Assembly (NCBI GenBank): GCA_910580045.1
Contig: CAJTXF010000046.1
Span: forward strand, 1-17,969
DNA from: an uncultured Eubacteriales bacterium
Lineage (GTDB): Bacteria > Bacillota > Clostridia > Oscillospirales > Acutalibacteraceae
Direction: 5' to 3'
DNA length: 17,969 bases
This document shows positions 1 through 6,900 of the stretch, piece after piece. The position numbers and the translations under genes were made by a program. Position 1 is the stretch's first letter; each line of letters begins with the position of its first letter. The notes below the pieces were generated by a model. That model saw only the letters and a list, made by a program, of their open reading frames with translations. It ran no database searches and was not told where the DNA came from.

Positions 1-1
1 G

Positions 2-103
2 GAGAAGCGTCCGCCGGAGCCTTATAAGGGCAAGGGCATCCGCTATCAGGGCGAGTATGTCCGCCATAAGGAAGGCAAGGCCGGTAAGGGCGCGAAGGGT
101 TAA
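2..103 (+). CDS. rplF: 50S ribosomal protein L6, 3' end (partial)
   Basis: Only the last 33 codons are present; the gene begins before the window. The reading frame from base 2 ends in a TAA stop and encodes a basic tail containing EPYKGKGIRY, the strongly conserved C-terminal signature of bacterial L6, followed by the usual VRHKEGK-like Lys/Gly-rich tail. L6 binds 23S rRNA near the sarcin-ricin loop in the large subunit. Its position directly before rplR is the standard spc-operon order, which supports the call. The 61-base gap to rplR contains no gene. Confidence 0.95.
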   Translation, partial: EKRPPEPYKGKGIRYQGEYVRHKEGKAGKGAKG

Positions 104-164
104 TTGCGGCATGCAAAAGAACCCGGCGTATATCATGCGTTGAATGAAAGAAGGTTAAAACTCT

Positions 165-524
165 ATGGTAAATAAACCGGATACCAACAAGGCGCGCCTG
201 CGCCGGCACAAGCGGGTCCGGGGGAAGATTTCCGGCACCGCCGGGCGCCCCCGCCTGAATGTGTTCCGCTCCTCCAGCAATATTTATGCTCAGGTCATTG
301 ACGATGTGACGGGCACCACCCTCTGCGCCGCCTCTACAGTGGAGAAGGGCTTTGAGGGTCCCGGCGGCAACAAAGAGGCCGCCCGCAAGGTAGGCAAGCT
401 GGTGGCGGAGAGAGCCGCCGCAAAGGGCATCAGCACCGTGGTCTTTGACCGTGGCGGTTATATCTTCCACGGCCGCGTGAAGGAGCTGGCCGAGGGCGCC
501 CGCGAGGGCGGCCTGAACTTCTAA
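165..524 (+). CDS. rplR: 50S ribosomal protein L18
   Basis: The product is 119 residues, the normal length for bacterial L18, which with L5 and L25-type proteins binds 5S rRNA in the central protuberance of the large subunit. The N-terminus is Arg/Lys-rich (KARLRRHKRVRGKISG), followed by the conserved RPRLNVFRSSSNIYAQVIDD segment and a C-terminal VFDRGGYIFHGRVKELAEGAREGGL block, all diagnostic of the family. The ATG at 165 is preceded by a purine-rich AAGAAGG at about 148-154. It lies between rplF and rpsE, as in the classical spc operon, and is expected to be co-transcribed with them. Confidence 0.97.
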   Translation: MVNKPDTNKARLRRHKRVRGKISGTAGRPRLNVFRSSSNIYAQVIDDVTGTTLCAASTVEKGFEGPGGNKEAARKVGKLVAERAAAKGISTVVFDRGGYIFHGRVKELAEGAREGGLNF

Positions 525-542
525 CAGAGGAGGAATTAAGTT

Positions 543-1049
543 TTGGCTAGTGAGAGGAATTTTGACCCCAACGGCGTGGAGATGCAGGAGCGCGTGGTCG
601 CTATCAACCGTGTTTCCAAGACCGTAAAGGGCGGCCGTGTTATGAAGTTCTCTGCCCTGGTTGTGGTGGGCGACGGCAAAGGCACCGTAGGCTTTGGCAT
701 CGGCAAGGCCGCTGAGGTGCCTGACGCCATCCGCAAGGGCATTGAGGACGCCAAGAAGAACCTGTACCATGTGGCCCTTCGGGGCAGCACCATCCCCCAT
801 GAGATTGTGGGCGAGTTCGGCGCGGGCAAGGTGATTTTGAAGCCCGCTGCCCCTGGTACCGGCGTTATCGCCGGCGGCCCGGTGCGTGCCGTGGTGGAGA
901 GCGCGGGCATTAAGGACATCCGTACCAAGGCCCTGCGCTCCAACAACCCCTGCAATGTGGTCCGCGCCACTTTGGCCGGCCTGACCCAGCTGCGCACCGC
1001 CCAAGAGGTGGCCGCTGTCCGGGGCAAGCAGGTCAAGGAAATTCTGTAA
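543..1049 (+). CDS. rpsE: 30S ribosomal protein S5
   Basis: The 168-residue product matches bacterial S5. It has the N-terminal double-stranded-RNA-binding type domain (ERVVAINRVSKTVKGGR, then FSALVVVGDGKGTVGFGIGKA) and the C-terminal domain with GTGVIAGGPVRAVVE and KALRSNNPCNVVRATLAGL. S5 sits at the mRNA entry side of the small subunit and affects translational accuracy. The start is a TTG codon at 543, placed 6 bases after a strong GAGGAGG-type ribosome binding site at about 528-536. No in-frame ATG gives a full-length S5, so TTG is the best start. The gene follows rplR by 18 bases. Confidence 0.97.
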   Translation: MASERNFDPNGVEMQERVVAINRVSKTVKGGRVMKFSALVVVGDGKGTVGFGIGKAAEVPDAIRKGIEDAKKNLYHVALRGSTIPHEIVGEFGAGKVILKPAAPGTGVIAGGPVRAVVESAGIKDIRTKALRSNNPCNVVRATLAGLTQLRTAQEVAAVRGKQVKEIL

Positions 1050-1062
1050 GGAGGGCTTTGAG

Positions 1063-1230
1063 ATGAATGTGAAACTTGTCAAGAGCCTGATTGGCAGCAA
1101 AAAAGACCAGATTGCCACTGCTCATGCCCTGGGGCTCTTTAAGGTGGGCGATTCCACCCAGCAGCCCGACAATGCCCAGACCCAGGGGAAAATCAAAAAA
1201 ATCGGCCATCTGGTCCAGGTAAGTGAATAA
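1063..1230 (+). CDS. rpmD: 50S ribosomal protein L30
   Basis: This 55-residue product starts MNVKLVKSLIG and continues SKKDQIATAHALGLFKVGD, the typical short bacterial L30 fold that packs on 23S rRNA in the large subunit. It ends KIGHLVQVSE with a TAA stop. The ATG at 1063 follows an AAGGAGG at about 1048-1054, which overlaps the stop codon of rpsE, so translation of the two is probably coupled. Position between rpsE and rplO is the standard order. The length and conserved start leave little doubt about the call. Confidence 0.95.
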   Translation: MNVKLVKSLIGSKKDQIATAHALGLFKVGDSTQQPDNAQTQGKIKKIGHLVQVSE

Positions 1231-1251
1231 CCCAGAAGGAGGTGCGTGATT

Positions 1252-1692
1252 ATGAAGCTCTATCAGCTGACAGCCGCGCCCGGCTCCACTCAGGAGGCGA
1301 AGCGCATTGGCCGCGGCCATGGCTCCGGCAACGGCAAGACCGCCGGTAAGGGCCACAAGGGCCAGAAGGCCCGGGCGGGCCACGGCATGCGCCCCGGCTT
1401 TGAGGGCGGCCAGATGCCTTTGCAGAGGCGGATTCCCAAAAGAGGCTTCAACAATATCTTCGCCAAAGAGGTCGTCTCCGTCAACGTGGGCAGCCTGAAC
1501 CGCTTTGAGAACGGCGCGGAGGTAACTGTCGAGACGTTGAAGCAGGCTGGTATTATCAAGAAGACCGGCGATGCCCTGAAAATCCTTGCCAACGGCGAGC
1601 TGACCAAAAAACTGACGGTTAAGGCAGACGCTTTTTCCGAAGCGGCTAAAGCCAAAATAGAAGCCGCAGGCGGGAAAGCCGAGGTGGTCTGA
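1252..1692 (+). CDS. rplO: 50S ribosomal protein L15
   Basis: The product is about 146 residues and is typical L15: an N-terminal glycine/basic extension that threads into 23S rRNA (RIGRGHGSGNGKTAGKGHKGQ, then the GFEGGQMPLQRRIPKRGF signature) and a globular C-terminal half. Two starts are possible, a GTG at 1246 and an ATG at 1252. I chose the ATG because it lies 9 bases after the AAGGAGG at 1236-1242, whereas the GTG is only 3 bases away, and because L15 proteins usually begin MKLY/MKLH. The gene ends one base before the secY start, implying translational coupling. Confidence 0.96.
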   Translation: MKLYQLTAAPGSTQEAKRIGRGHGSGNGKTAGKGHKGQKARAGHGMRPGFEGGQMPLQRRIPKRGFNNIFAKEVVSVNVGSLNRFENGAEVTVETLKQAGIIKKTGDALKILANGELTKKLTVKADAFSEAAKAKIEAAGGKAEVV

Positions 1693-1693
1693 T

Positions 1694-3007
1694 TTGTTTA
1701 ACACAATCAAGAACGCCTGGCGCATTCCAGACCTGCGCAAGAAAATGCTCTTTACCCTGTTCATCATCATTGTGTTCCGCTTTGGCTCAGTGATTCCCGT
1801 GCCTTTTCTGGACGCCTCGGCCCTGTCGGCCCTGATGGAAAGCGCGGCGGAGAACACTGCCCTGGGGTATATCAACATGCTCACCGGCGGCGCGTTCTCC
1901 TATGCCTCCCTGTTTGCCATGGGCATCACCCCCTATATCAACAGCTCCATTATTATGCAGCTGCTGACCATTGCCATCCCTGCGCTGGAGAGGCTTTCGA
2001 AAGAGGGCGAGTCCGGGCGCAAGAAGATTGCGGCCATCACCCGGTATGTGACCGTGGCCCTGGGCCTGTTCCAGGGAATTGCCTATTACTTCTACCTGCG
2101 CTCCAACGCGGGTATTGTAAAGGTAACGGACGGCTTTTCCGGCGTGTTTGTGGGCATTGTGATTGTGCTGACCTTTACCGCGGGCACTGCCCTGATTATG
2201 TGGATGGGTGAGCAGATTAACGAAAAGGGCATCGGCAACGGTATCTCTATTATCCTGTTTGCCGGTATTGTGGCCCGGCTGCCGGTTACCTTTGGCGGCG
2301 TGTGGCAGTATTTCAACCTGGGCCTCACCAGTCCCTCCACCAGCGGCCAGTACCTGGTGCTGGCGCCCCTGTTCATCGCGCTGTTCCTGGTGGTCATCTG
2401 GGTCATCGTGTTTATGAACGACGCGGAGCGCCGCATCCCTGTGCAGTACGCCAAAAAGGTGGTGGGCCGGAAGATGTTCGGCGGGCAGAGCACCTATATG
2501 CCCGTAAAGGTGGCCATGAGCGGCGTGATGCCTGTTATCTTCGCCAGCGCCATCCTGAGCATCCCCCAGTTCATCCAGTTCTTCTGGAACCCCACTGCAG
2601 GGTTCGGCAAGGCGTTTATGGACGCCTTCTCCCAGACCGGCTGGATTTATATGGTTCTGTATTTCCTGCTGATTATCATGTTCGCTTACTTCTATATGTC
2701 CGTTCAGTATAACCCGCTGGAAATGGCCAATAATCTCCGCCAGAACAACGGCACTGTCCCGGGCCTTCGTCCCGGCAAGCCCACCGCGGAGTTCATTGCC
2801 AAGATTCTCTCCAAGGTTACGCTGATTGGCGCGCTGTTCCTGGCTTTTGTGGCCCTTATCCCCATGATTTTCACCAATCTGACCGGGATGCACGGCCTGT
2901 CCATTGGCGGCACGTCTGTTATCATCATTGTGGGCGTTGCCCTGGAGACCGTCAAGCAGATGGAGTCTCAGATGATGATGCGGCACTACAAGGGCTTCCT
3001 GGATTAA
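1694..3007 (+). CDS. secY: Preprotein translocase subunit SecY
   Basis: The 437-residue integral membrane protein is the central channel of the Sec translocon, through which unfolded secretory and membrane proteins pass. It begins FNTIKNAWRIPDLRKKMLFT, with the conserved FRFGSVIPVPFLD first-transmembrane region. Internal landmarks include GITPYINSSIIMQLLT (plug/TM2 region), the cytoplasmic loop with RRIPVQYAKKVVG and the YNPLEMANNLRQNNGTVPGLRPGKPT loop used for ribosome and SecA contact. About ten hydrophobic segments are visible. The start is TTG at 1694, one base after the rplO stop, with GAGGTGG at 1681-1687 as the ribosome binding site. The downstream gap contains a strong hairpin. Confidence 0.97.
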   Translation: MFNTIKNAWRIPDLRKKMLFTLFIIIVFRFGSVIPVPFLDASALSALMESAAENTALGYINMLTGGAFSYASLFAMGITPYINSSIIMQLLTIAIPALERLSKEGESGRKKIAAITRYVTVALGLFQGIAYYFYLRSNAGIVKVTDGFSGVFVGIVIVLTFTAGTALIMWMGEQINEKGIGNGISIILFAGIVARLPVTFGGVWQYFNLGLTSPSTSGQYLVLAPLFIALFLVVIWVIVFMNDAERRIPVQYAKKVVGRKMFGGQSTYMPVKVAMSGVMPVIFASAILSIPQFIQFFWNPTAGFGKAFMDAFSQTGWIYMVLYFLLIIMFAYFYMSVQYNPLEMANNLRQNNGTVPGLRPGKPTAEFIAKILSKVTLIGALFLAFVALIPMIFTNLTGMHGLSIGGTSVIIIVGVALETVKQMESQMMMRHYKGFLD

Positions 3008-3028
3008 CCTTCAGGGGCACGGAAAATT

Positions 3029-3067
3029 GGTAAGGCAGCCGGGGGCGGCCCCGGTTCCCGCCTTGCC
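3029..3067 (+). other. Strong intergenic hairpin between secY and adk
   Basis: Outer arms 3029-3036 and 3060-3067 pair over 8 positions with one G-U, and inner arms 3039-3044 and 3049-3054 (CCGGGG/CCCCGG) pair over 6 with a 4-base loop. No T-run follows, so it does not look like an intrinsic terminator. It could be a stability or processing element within the operon transcript. The folding is read by eye. Confidence 0.6.
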
Positions 3068-3107
3068 GGTGATTTGGTGAGTATAGAAGAAAGGATGAGA
3101 TGACGGT

Positions 3108-3746
3108 ATGAAGCTGATTTTGTTAGGCGCGCCGGGGGCCGGAAAGGGCACCCAGGCAGAGATTATCTGTGAAGAAAAGAGCATCCCCACCATTTCCACG
3201 GGGAACATCCTGCGTGAAGCGCTGAAGAACGGCACGGAGATGGGGCTGAAAGCCAAGAGTTATATGGAAAGCGGCCAGCTGGTGCCTGATGAAATTCTCA
3301 TTGGCATTATCAAAGACCGCATTGTGCAGGACGACTGCAAAAACGGGTTTGTCCTGGACGGCTTCCCCCGCACCATCCCCCAGGCCGAGGCCCTGGACGC
3401 CATGGGCGCCGGTATCGACGTTGTGCTGGATATTGAAGTGGCCGACGAGGATATTGTCACCAGAATGTCCGGGCGCCGTGTCTGCGAAAAGTGCGGCTCG
3501 TCCTACCATCTGCTGTATAAGCAGCCGAAGGCGGAGGGCGTGTGCGACGCTTGCGGCGGCACCCTCGTTCAGCGCAAGGACGACCACCCGGATACAGTGA
3601 AAGAGCGGCTGGCAGTGTACCATGACCAGACCGAGCCGCTGAAAGAGTATTACAGCAAGCAGGGCAAGCTGCGGGTTGTGCACGGCCAGGACAAGGTGGA
3701 AGATACCACCCGCATGGTGCTGGAGGCACTGGAGGACCTGGCATGA
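3108..3746 (+). CDS. adk: Adenylate kinase
   Basis: The 212-residue enzyme catalyses ATP + AMP = 2 ADP in the cytoplasm and balances the adenylate pool. The P-loop GAPGAGKGT is at residues 7-15, the AMP-binding region includes STGNILREAL, and FVLDGFPRT marks the core. The lid carries four cysteines in two pairs, C126/C129 and C146/C149, the zinc-binding long-lid form common in Gram-positive bacteria. RKDDHPDTVKERL provides the conserved arginines. The ATG at 3108 is preceded by AAAGGA. Its stop overlaps the map start by four bases (ATGA), so the two are probably translationally coupled. Confidence 0.97.
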   Translation: MKLILLGAPGAGKGTQAEIICEEKSIPTISTGNILREALKNGTEMGLKAKSYMESGQLVPDEILIGIIKDRIVQDDCKNGFVLDGFPRTIPQAEALDAMGAGIDVVLDIEVADEDIVTRMSGRRVCEKCGSSYHLLYKQPKAEGVCDACGGTLVQRKDDHPDTVKERLAVYHDQTEPLKEYYSKQGKLRVVHGQDKVEDTTRMVLEALEDLA

Positions 3747-4495
3747 TTGTGCTCAAAACCAGCAGGGAGCTGGCCGTGATGCGCAAGGCCGGGATAATAT
3801 CCCAAAGGGCCCTGCGCTTGGCAGGCTCAATGGTTGAGCCGGGCGTCTCCACCTGGGAGATTGATAAAGAGGTCCGGCGGTATATTGAGTCCCAGCGGGC
3901 AAAGCCCAGCTTTCTGGGCTATGACGGCTACCCCGCGAGCACCTGCATTTCCGTGAACCATGTGGTCATCCACGGCATACCAAAAAAAAGCGTCATCCTG
4001 CAGGAAGGCGATATTGTCGGCATTGACGTGGGCGCCCAGTATGAGGGCTTCCACGGGGACAATGCCTGGACATTCCCCTGCGGGAAAATCAGCGGCGAGG
4101 CGCAGGCCTTGCTGGACGCCACAGAGAAAGCGCTGTTTCTGGCCATTGAAAAGGCCCGCCCAGGCAGCCGCCTGGGCGATATCGGCCACACAGTGCAGGA
4201 GTATGTCGAAGCCCGCAGTTACTCGGTGGTACGAGAGTTTACCGGCCACGGAGTAGGTGCGGATATGCATGAGGACCCGAGCGTCCCCAATTACGGCACG
4301 CCCGGAAGGGGCGTGAGGCTTACGGCTGGGATGGTAATTGCCATTGAGCCGATGATCAACCTGGGCCGCAGGGAGATCGAGGTGAAGCCGGACGGCTGGA
4401 CCGTTGTCACAAAAGACGGCAGCCTTTCGGCACACTTTGAACACACTGTAGCCATCACCCCCAATGGGCCGGTCATTTTGACCCTGCCCGACTGA
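3743..4495 (+). CDS. map: Type I methionine aminopeptidase
   Basis: The 250-residue enzyme removes the initiator methionine from nascent proteins. All family metal ligands can be assigned: D95 (in GIDVGA), D106 (in GDNAW), H169 (TGHGVG), E202 (AIEPM) and E233 (FEHT), plus the catalytic-site H77 in VVIHGIP. No N-terminal zinc-finger extension is present, so this is the short type I form. It overlaps adk by four bases, an arrangement common in Gram-positive spc operons. All key residues are intact, so an active enzyme is expected. Confidence 0.97.
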   Translation: MIVLKTSRELAVMRKAGIISQRALRLAGSMVEPGVSTWEIDKEVRRYIESQRAKPSFLGYDGYPASTCISVNHVVIHGIPKKSVILQEGDIVGIDVGAQYEGFHGDNAWTFPCGKISGEAQALLDATEKALFLAIEKARPGSRLGDIGHTVQEYVEARSYSVVREFTGHGVGADMHEDPSVPNYGTPGRGVRLTAGMVIAIEPMINLGRREIEVKPDGWTVVTKDGSLSAHFEHTVAITPNGPVILTLPD

Positions 4496-4505
4496 GGTGG
4501 CGGCT

Positions 4506-4805
4506 ATGGAGTGGAAACGCGGCCAGGTGGTAAGGTCCAAGGCGGGCAGGGATAAGGACAGCTTTTTGGCCATTGTGGCAGTAGAGCCCCCCTGCGCCCT
4601 GGTGTGCGACGGCAAACACCGGCCCCTGGAGCGGCCCAAGCGCAAGAAACTCTTGCATCTGGCCCCCACGGCGGCTATCCTGCCGGAGGAATGCCTTGCC
4701 ACCAATCGTAAACTGCGGGCGGCCCTGGGGGAGTTCAGGGCCACGAGAATATCAGGAGCGGCACAGGGTCTCAGAGACGTATCTCAAGATGCCGCCGCCG
4801 TATGA
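4506..4805 (+). CDS. KOW-type RNA-binding protein of the spc operon
   Basis: The 99-residue product opens with EWKRGQVVRSKAGRDKDSFLAIV, which fits a KOW motif (G-x-V-V-x-S-x-A-G-R-D) like that of eukaryotic/archaeal L14e and L27e. A basic stretch follows (RPLERPKRKKLLHLAPT), then a less conserved tail. Genes of this kind sit between map and infA in many Clostridia and are annotated only as KOW or L14e-like RNA-binding proteins; their job is not established. An upstream in-frame GTG at 4497 exists, but the ATG at 4506 follows GAGGTGG at 4494-4500 with good spacing, so I prefer it. A role in ribosome function is inferred from context alone. Confidence 0.85.
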   Translation: MEWKRGQVVRSKAGRDKDSFLAIVAVEPPCALVCDGKHRPLERPKRKKLLHLAPTAAILPEECLATNRKLRAALGEFRATRISGAAQGLRDVSQDAAAV

Positions 4806-4820
4806 TACGGAGGTTAATCC

Positions 4821-5039
4821 ATGTCAAAGCAGGACGTAATTGAGGTGCAGGGTGTGGTAAAAGAGGCCCTGCCCAACGCGACGTTTCAGGTCGAGCTGCA
4901 GAACGGGCACACAGTGCTGGCCCATATCTCCGGCAAGCTGCGGATGAATTTTATCCGCATCCTCCCTGGGGACAAGGTGACCATGGAGATGTCGCCCTAT
5001 GATTTGACCAAGGGGCGCATTACCTGGCGCTCGAAGTAA
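4821..5039 (+). CDS. infA: Translation initiation factor IF-1
   Basis: The 72-residue product is a standard length IF-1, an OB-fold protein that binds the A site of the 30S subunit during initiation. Diagnostic segments are VIEVQGVVKEALPNATFQVEL, the HISGKLRMNFIRILPGDKVTMEMSPYDL core and the closing GRITWRSK. The ATG at 4821 follows an ACGGAGG at about 4806-4812. A 144-base structured gap separates it from rpmJ, longer than any other gap in this operon. Confidence 0.97.
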   Translation: MSKQDVIEVQGVVKEALPNATFQVELQNGHTVLAHISGKLRMNFIRILPGDKVTMEMSPYDLTKGRITWRSK

Positions 5040-5183
5040 GGCCTGCAGCAGGCCCGGCCCAGCGCGTGTGCGCAAAACATGTGAAAAACTTATCCCTTTG
5101 GGGCCTCAGGCGGACAGCCTCCGCTGGGCGCGGCCGGGCTTTGGCAGGCGCGGGCCCCCTTGAGAAAGGAAAGTGATTATAGT
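5040..5183 (+). promoter_or_regulatory. Hairpin-rich gap between infA and rpmJ (possible leader/regulatory RNA)
   Basis: This is the longest gap in the ribosomal cluster. It opens with a perfect 6-bp hairpin directly after the infA stop (5040-5045/5049-5054, loop CAG). A long-range 8-bp pairing links 5057-5064 (GCCCAGCG) with 5122-5129 (CGCTGGGC). Inside it, two mutually exclusive hairpins share bases: 5108-5111/5117-5120 and 5110-5114/5120-5124. I see no convincing promoter and no terminal T-run. A regulatory leader for the rpmJ-rpsM-rpsK-rpsD-rpoA-rplQ segment is an inference. Confidence 0.4.
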
Positions 5184-5297
5184 ATGAAAGTACGTCCTTC
5201 CGTAAAGAAAATGTGTGAGAAATGCAAGGTTATCAAGCGCAAGGGGAAGGTCATGGTCATCTGCGACAACCCCAAGCATAAACAGCGGCAGGGCTAA
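5184..5297 (+). CDS. rpmJ: 50S ribosomal protein L36
   Basis: The 37-residue product starts MKVRPSVKKMCEKCKVIKRKGKV-like and carries C11, C14, C27 and H32, the four zinc ligands of the zinc-ribbon (C+) form of L36. This is the smallest large-subunit protein and binds 23S rRNA. The ATG at 5184 is preceded by GAAAGGA with long spacing. It lies between infA and rpsM as in other Firmicutes. Confidence 0.97.
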   Translation: MKVRPSVKKMCEKCKVIKRKGKVMVICDNPKHKQRQG

Positions 5298-5334
5298 AGC
5301 CGCGAGAACACGAAGAAAGGAATGGTCATAGAAT

Positions 5335-5703
5335 ATGGCTCGTATTTCCGGTATTGACCTGCCCAGAGACAAGCGCATTGAAATCGCGCTTACCTATATC
5401 TATGGTATCGGCCGCAAGACCGCGACCAATATCTGCGCCGCCACTGGCGTGGACCCTGACATCCGCGTGCGGGACCTCTCTGAGGATGACGCCTCAAAGC
5501 TGCGCGACTATATTGACAAGAACTGCCATGTAGAGGGCGACCTGCGCCGTGACGTTGCCTTTGACATCAAGCGCCTGGTGGAGATTGGCTGCTACCGGGG
5601 CGTGCGCCACAGAAAGGGCCTGCCTGTCCGGGGCCAGCGCACCAAGACCAATGCCCGGACCCGCAAAGGCCCCCGCAAGACTATGGCGAACAAGAAGAAG
5701 TAA
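5335..5703 (+). CDS. rpsM: 30S ribosomal protein S13
   Basis: The 122-residue product is a canonical S13, a protein of the 30S head that contacts the P-site tRNA and the intersubunit bridge. It begins ARISGIDLPRDKRIEIALTYIYGIG, has the helix-two-turn-helix region, then GCYRGVRHRKGLPVRGQRTKTNARTRKGPRK and a Lys-rich tail. The only plausible ribosome binding site, GAAAGG at about 5315-5320, lies some 14 bases from the ATG, longer than for its neighbours. An out-of-frame ATG at 5322 would give an 11-codon peptide overlapping the start. rpsK follows after 15 bases. Confidence 0.97.
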   Translation: MARISGIDLPRDKRIEIALTYIYGIGRKTATNICAATGVDPDIRVRDLSEDDASKLRDYIDKNCHVEGDLRRDVAFDIKRLVEIGCYRGVRHRKGLPVRGQRTKTNARTRKGPRKTMANKKK

Positions 5704-5718
5704 GGAGGGATTTGTCAA

Positions 5719-6117
5719 ATGGCACAAAAGACCACCAAGGGTACCGTGCGCCGCCGCCGTGAGCGGAAAAATATTGAGCGCGGGGCTGCCCATATCCAGT
5801 CTACGTTCAACAACACCATTGTCACCATTACCGATACCCAGGGCAATGCCATCTCCTGGGCCAGCTCCGGCGAGCTGGGCTTCCGGGGCTCCCGGAAGTC
5901 CACCCCCTTCGCCGCGCAGACGGCTGCCGAGACTGCCGCGAAGATTGCCATGGAGCATGGCATGAAGTCGGTTGAGGTGTATGTGAAGGGCCCTGGCGCT
6001 GGGCGGGAAGCCGCCATCCGCGCCCTTCAGGCCGCGGGGCTGGACGTGAGCATGATTAAGGACGTGACCCCCATCCCCCACAACGGCTGCCGCCCCCCCA
6101 AGAGACGGCGCGTGTAA
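5719..6117 (+). CDS. rpsK: 30S ribosomal protein S11
   Basis: The 132-residue product is S11, which lies on the platform of the small subunit near the mRNA exit and helps the Shine-Dalgarno interaction. It shows AAHIQSTFNNTIVTITDTQGN, WASSGELGFRGSRKSTPFAAQ, VKGPGAGREAAIRALQAAGL and the C-terminal DVTPIPHNGCRPPKRRRV, all family hallmarks. The ATG at 5719 is preceded by AAGGAGGG at about 5702-5709, overlapping the rpsM stop. It is therefore probably coupled to rpsM translation. Confidence 0.97.
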   Translation: MAQKTTKGTVRRRRERKNIERGAAHIQSTFNNTIVTITDTQGNAISWASSGELGFRGSRKSTPFAAQTAAETAAKIAMEHGMKSVEVYVKGPGAGREAAIRALQAAGLDVSMIKDVTPIPHNGCRPPKRRRV

Positions 6118-6147
6118 AAACCCTATTCACAGGAGGTTACTGATAAT

Positions 6148-6774
6148 ATGGCAAGATATACAGAAGCCGTTTGCAAGCTGTGCCGCCGCGAGGGGCAGAA
6201 GCTGTTTTTGAAGGGTGAGCGCTGCTACACTGATAAGTGCGCCATCTCCCGCCGGGCCTATGCCCCTGGCCAGCATGGCCAGGGCCGTAAGAAGGCCTCG
6301 GAGTATGGCATGCAGCTGCGCGCCAAGCAGATGACCCGCCGTTTCTATGGGGTGCTGGAGGGCCAGTTCCATCACTATTATGAGATGGCCACCACCATGC
6401 CCGGCAAGACCGGCGACAACCTGCTTATCCTTTTGGAGAGCCGGCTGGACAATGTGGTATACCGCTGCGGCTGGGCCAGCTCCCGTGCTGAGGCCCGCCA
6501 GCTGGTGGTGCACGGCCACTTCACCGTGAACGGCAAAAAGGTGGATATCCCCTCTTATCTGATGAAGCCCGGCGAGACCGTGGCCATTAAGGACAAGAGC
6601 CGCCAGAGCGATAAATTCAAGGCCGTTATTGAGGCCAACTCCGCCCGGCCCACCCCCAAGTGGCTGGACGTGGACGCTGCCAACGCACAGGCAAAGGTAG
6701 ACGCGCTGCCTACCCGTGAGGACATTGACCTTGAGGTGGATGAGACCCTCATCGTCGAGTTGTACTCCAAGTAA
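6148..6774 (+). CDS. rpsD: 30S ribosomal protein S4
   Basis: The 208-residue product is S4, a primary 16S rRNA-binding protein that nucleates small-subunit assembly. C9, C12, C26 and C31 form the zinc-binding N-terminal site of the C+ form known from Bacillus stearothermophilus. The S4 RNA-binding domain is clear around LESRLDNVVYRCGWASSRAEARQ and VHGHFTVNGKKVDIPS. In many bacteria S4 represses its own operon by binding a leader; no such leader is certain here. The ATG at 6148 follows ACAGGAGG. A 126-base gap leads to rpoA. Confidence 0.97.
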   Translation: MARYTEAVCKLCRREGQKLFLKGERCYTDKCAISRRAYAPGQHGQGRKKASEYGMQLRAKQMTRRFYGVLEGQFHHYYEMATTMPGKTGDNLLILLESRLDNVVYRCGWASSRAEARQLVVHGHFTVNGKKVDIPSYLMKPGETVAIKDKSRQSDKFKAVIEANSARPTPKWLDVDAANAQAKVDALPTREDIDLEVDETLIVELYSK

Positions 6775-6900
6775 TAACCTGAGTGAGAGAACCACAATCG
6801 GTTATAAAAACGGAAGCAGCAGTATGCTTTCCAAGGGGAAGCGGGCCTGCGGCTTGTCGCGCGAAAAGTATTGGTTTGCCTGTGTAGAGGAGGAACGCGG

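Noticed and set aside
1787..2986. 399-codon open frame on the minus strand inside secY
   Set aside because: Antisense shadow; the product is rich in His, Gln and Gly without any domain.
5322..5357. 11-codon out-of-frame peptide overlapping the rpsM start
   Set aside because: The putative ribosome binding site abuts its ATG with no spacing; no support beyond chance.
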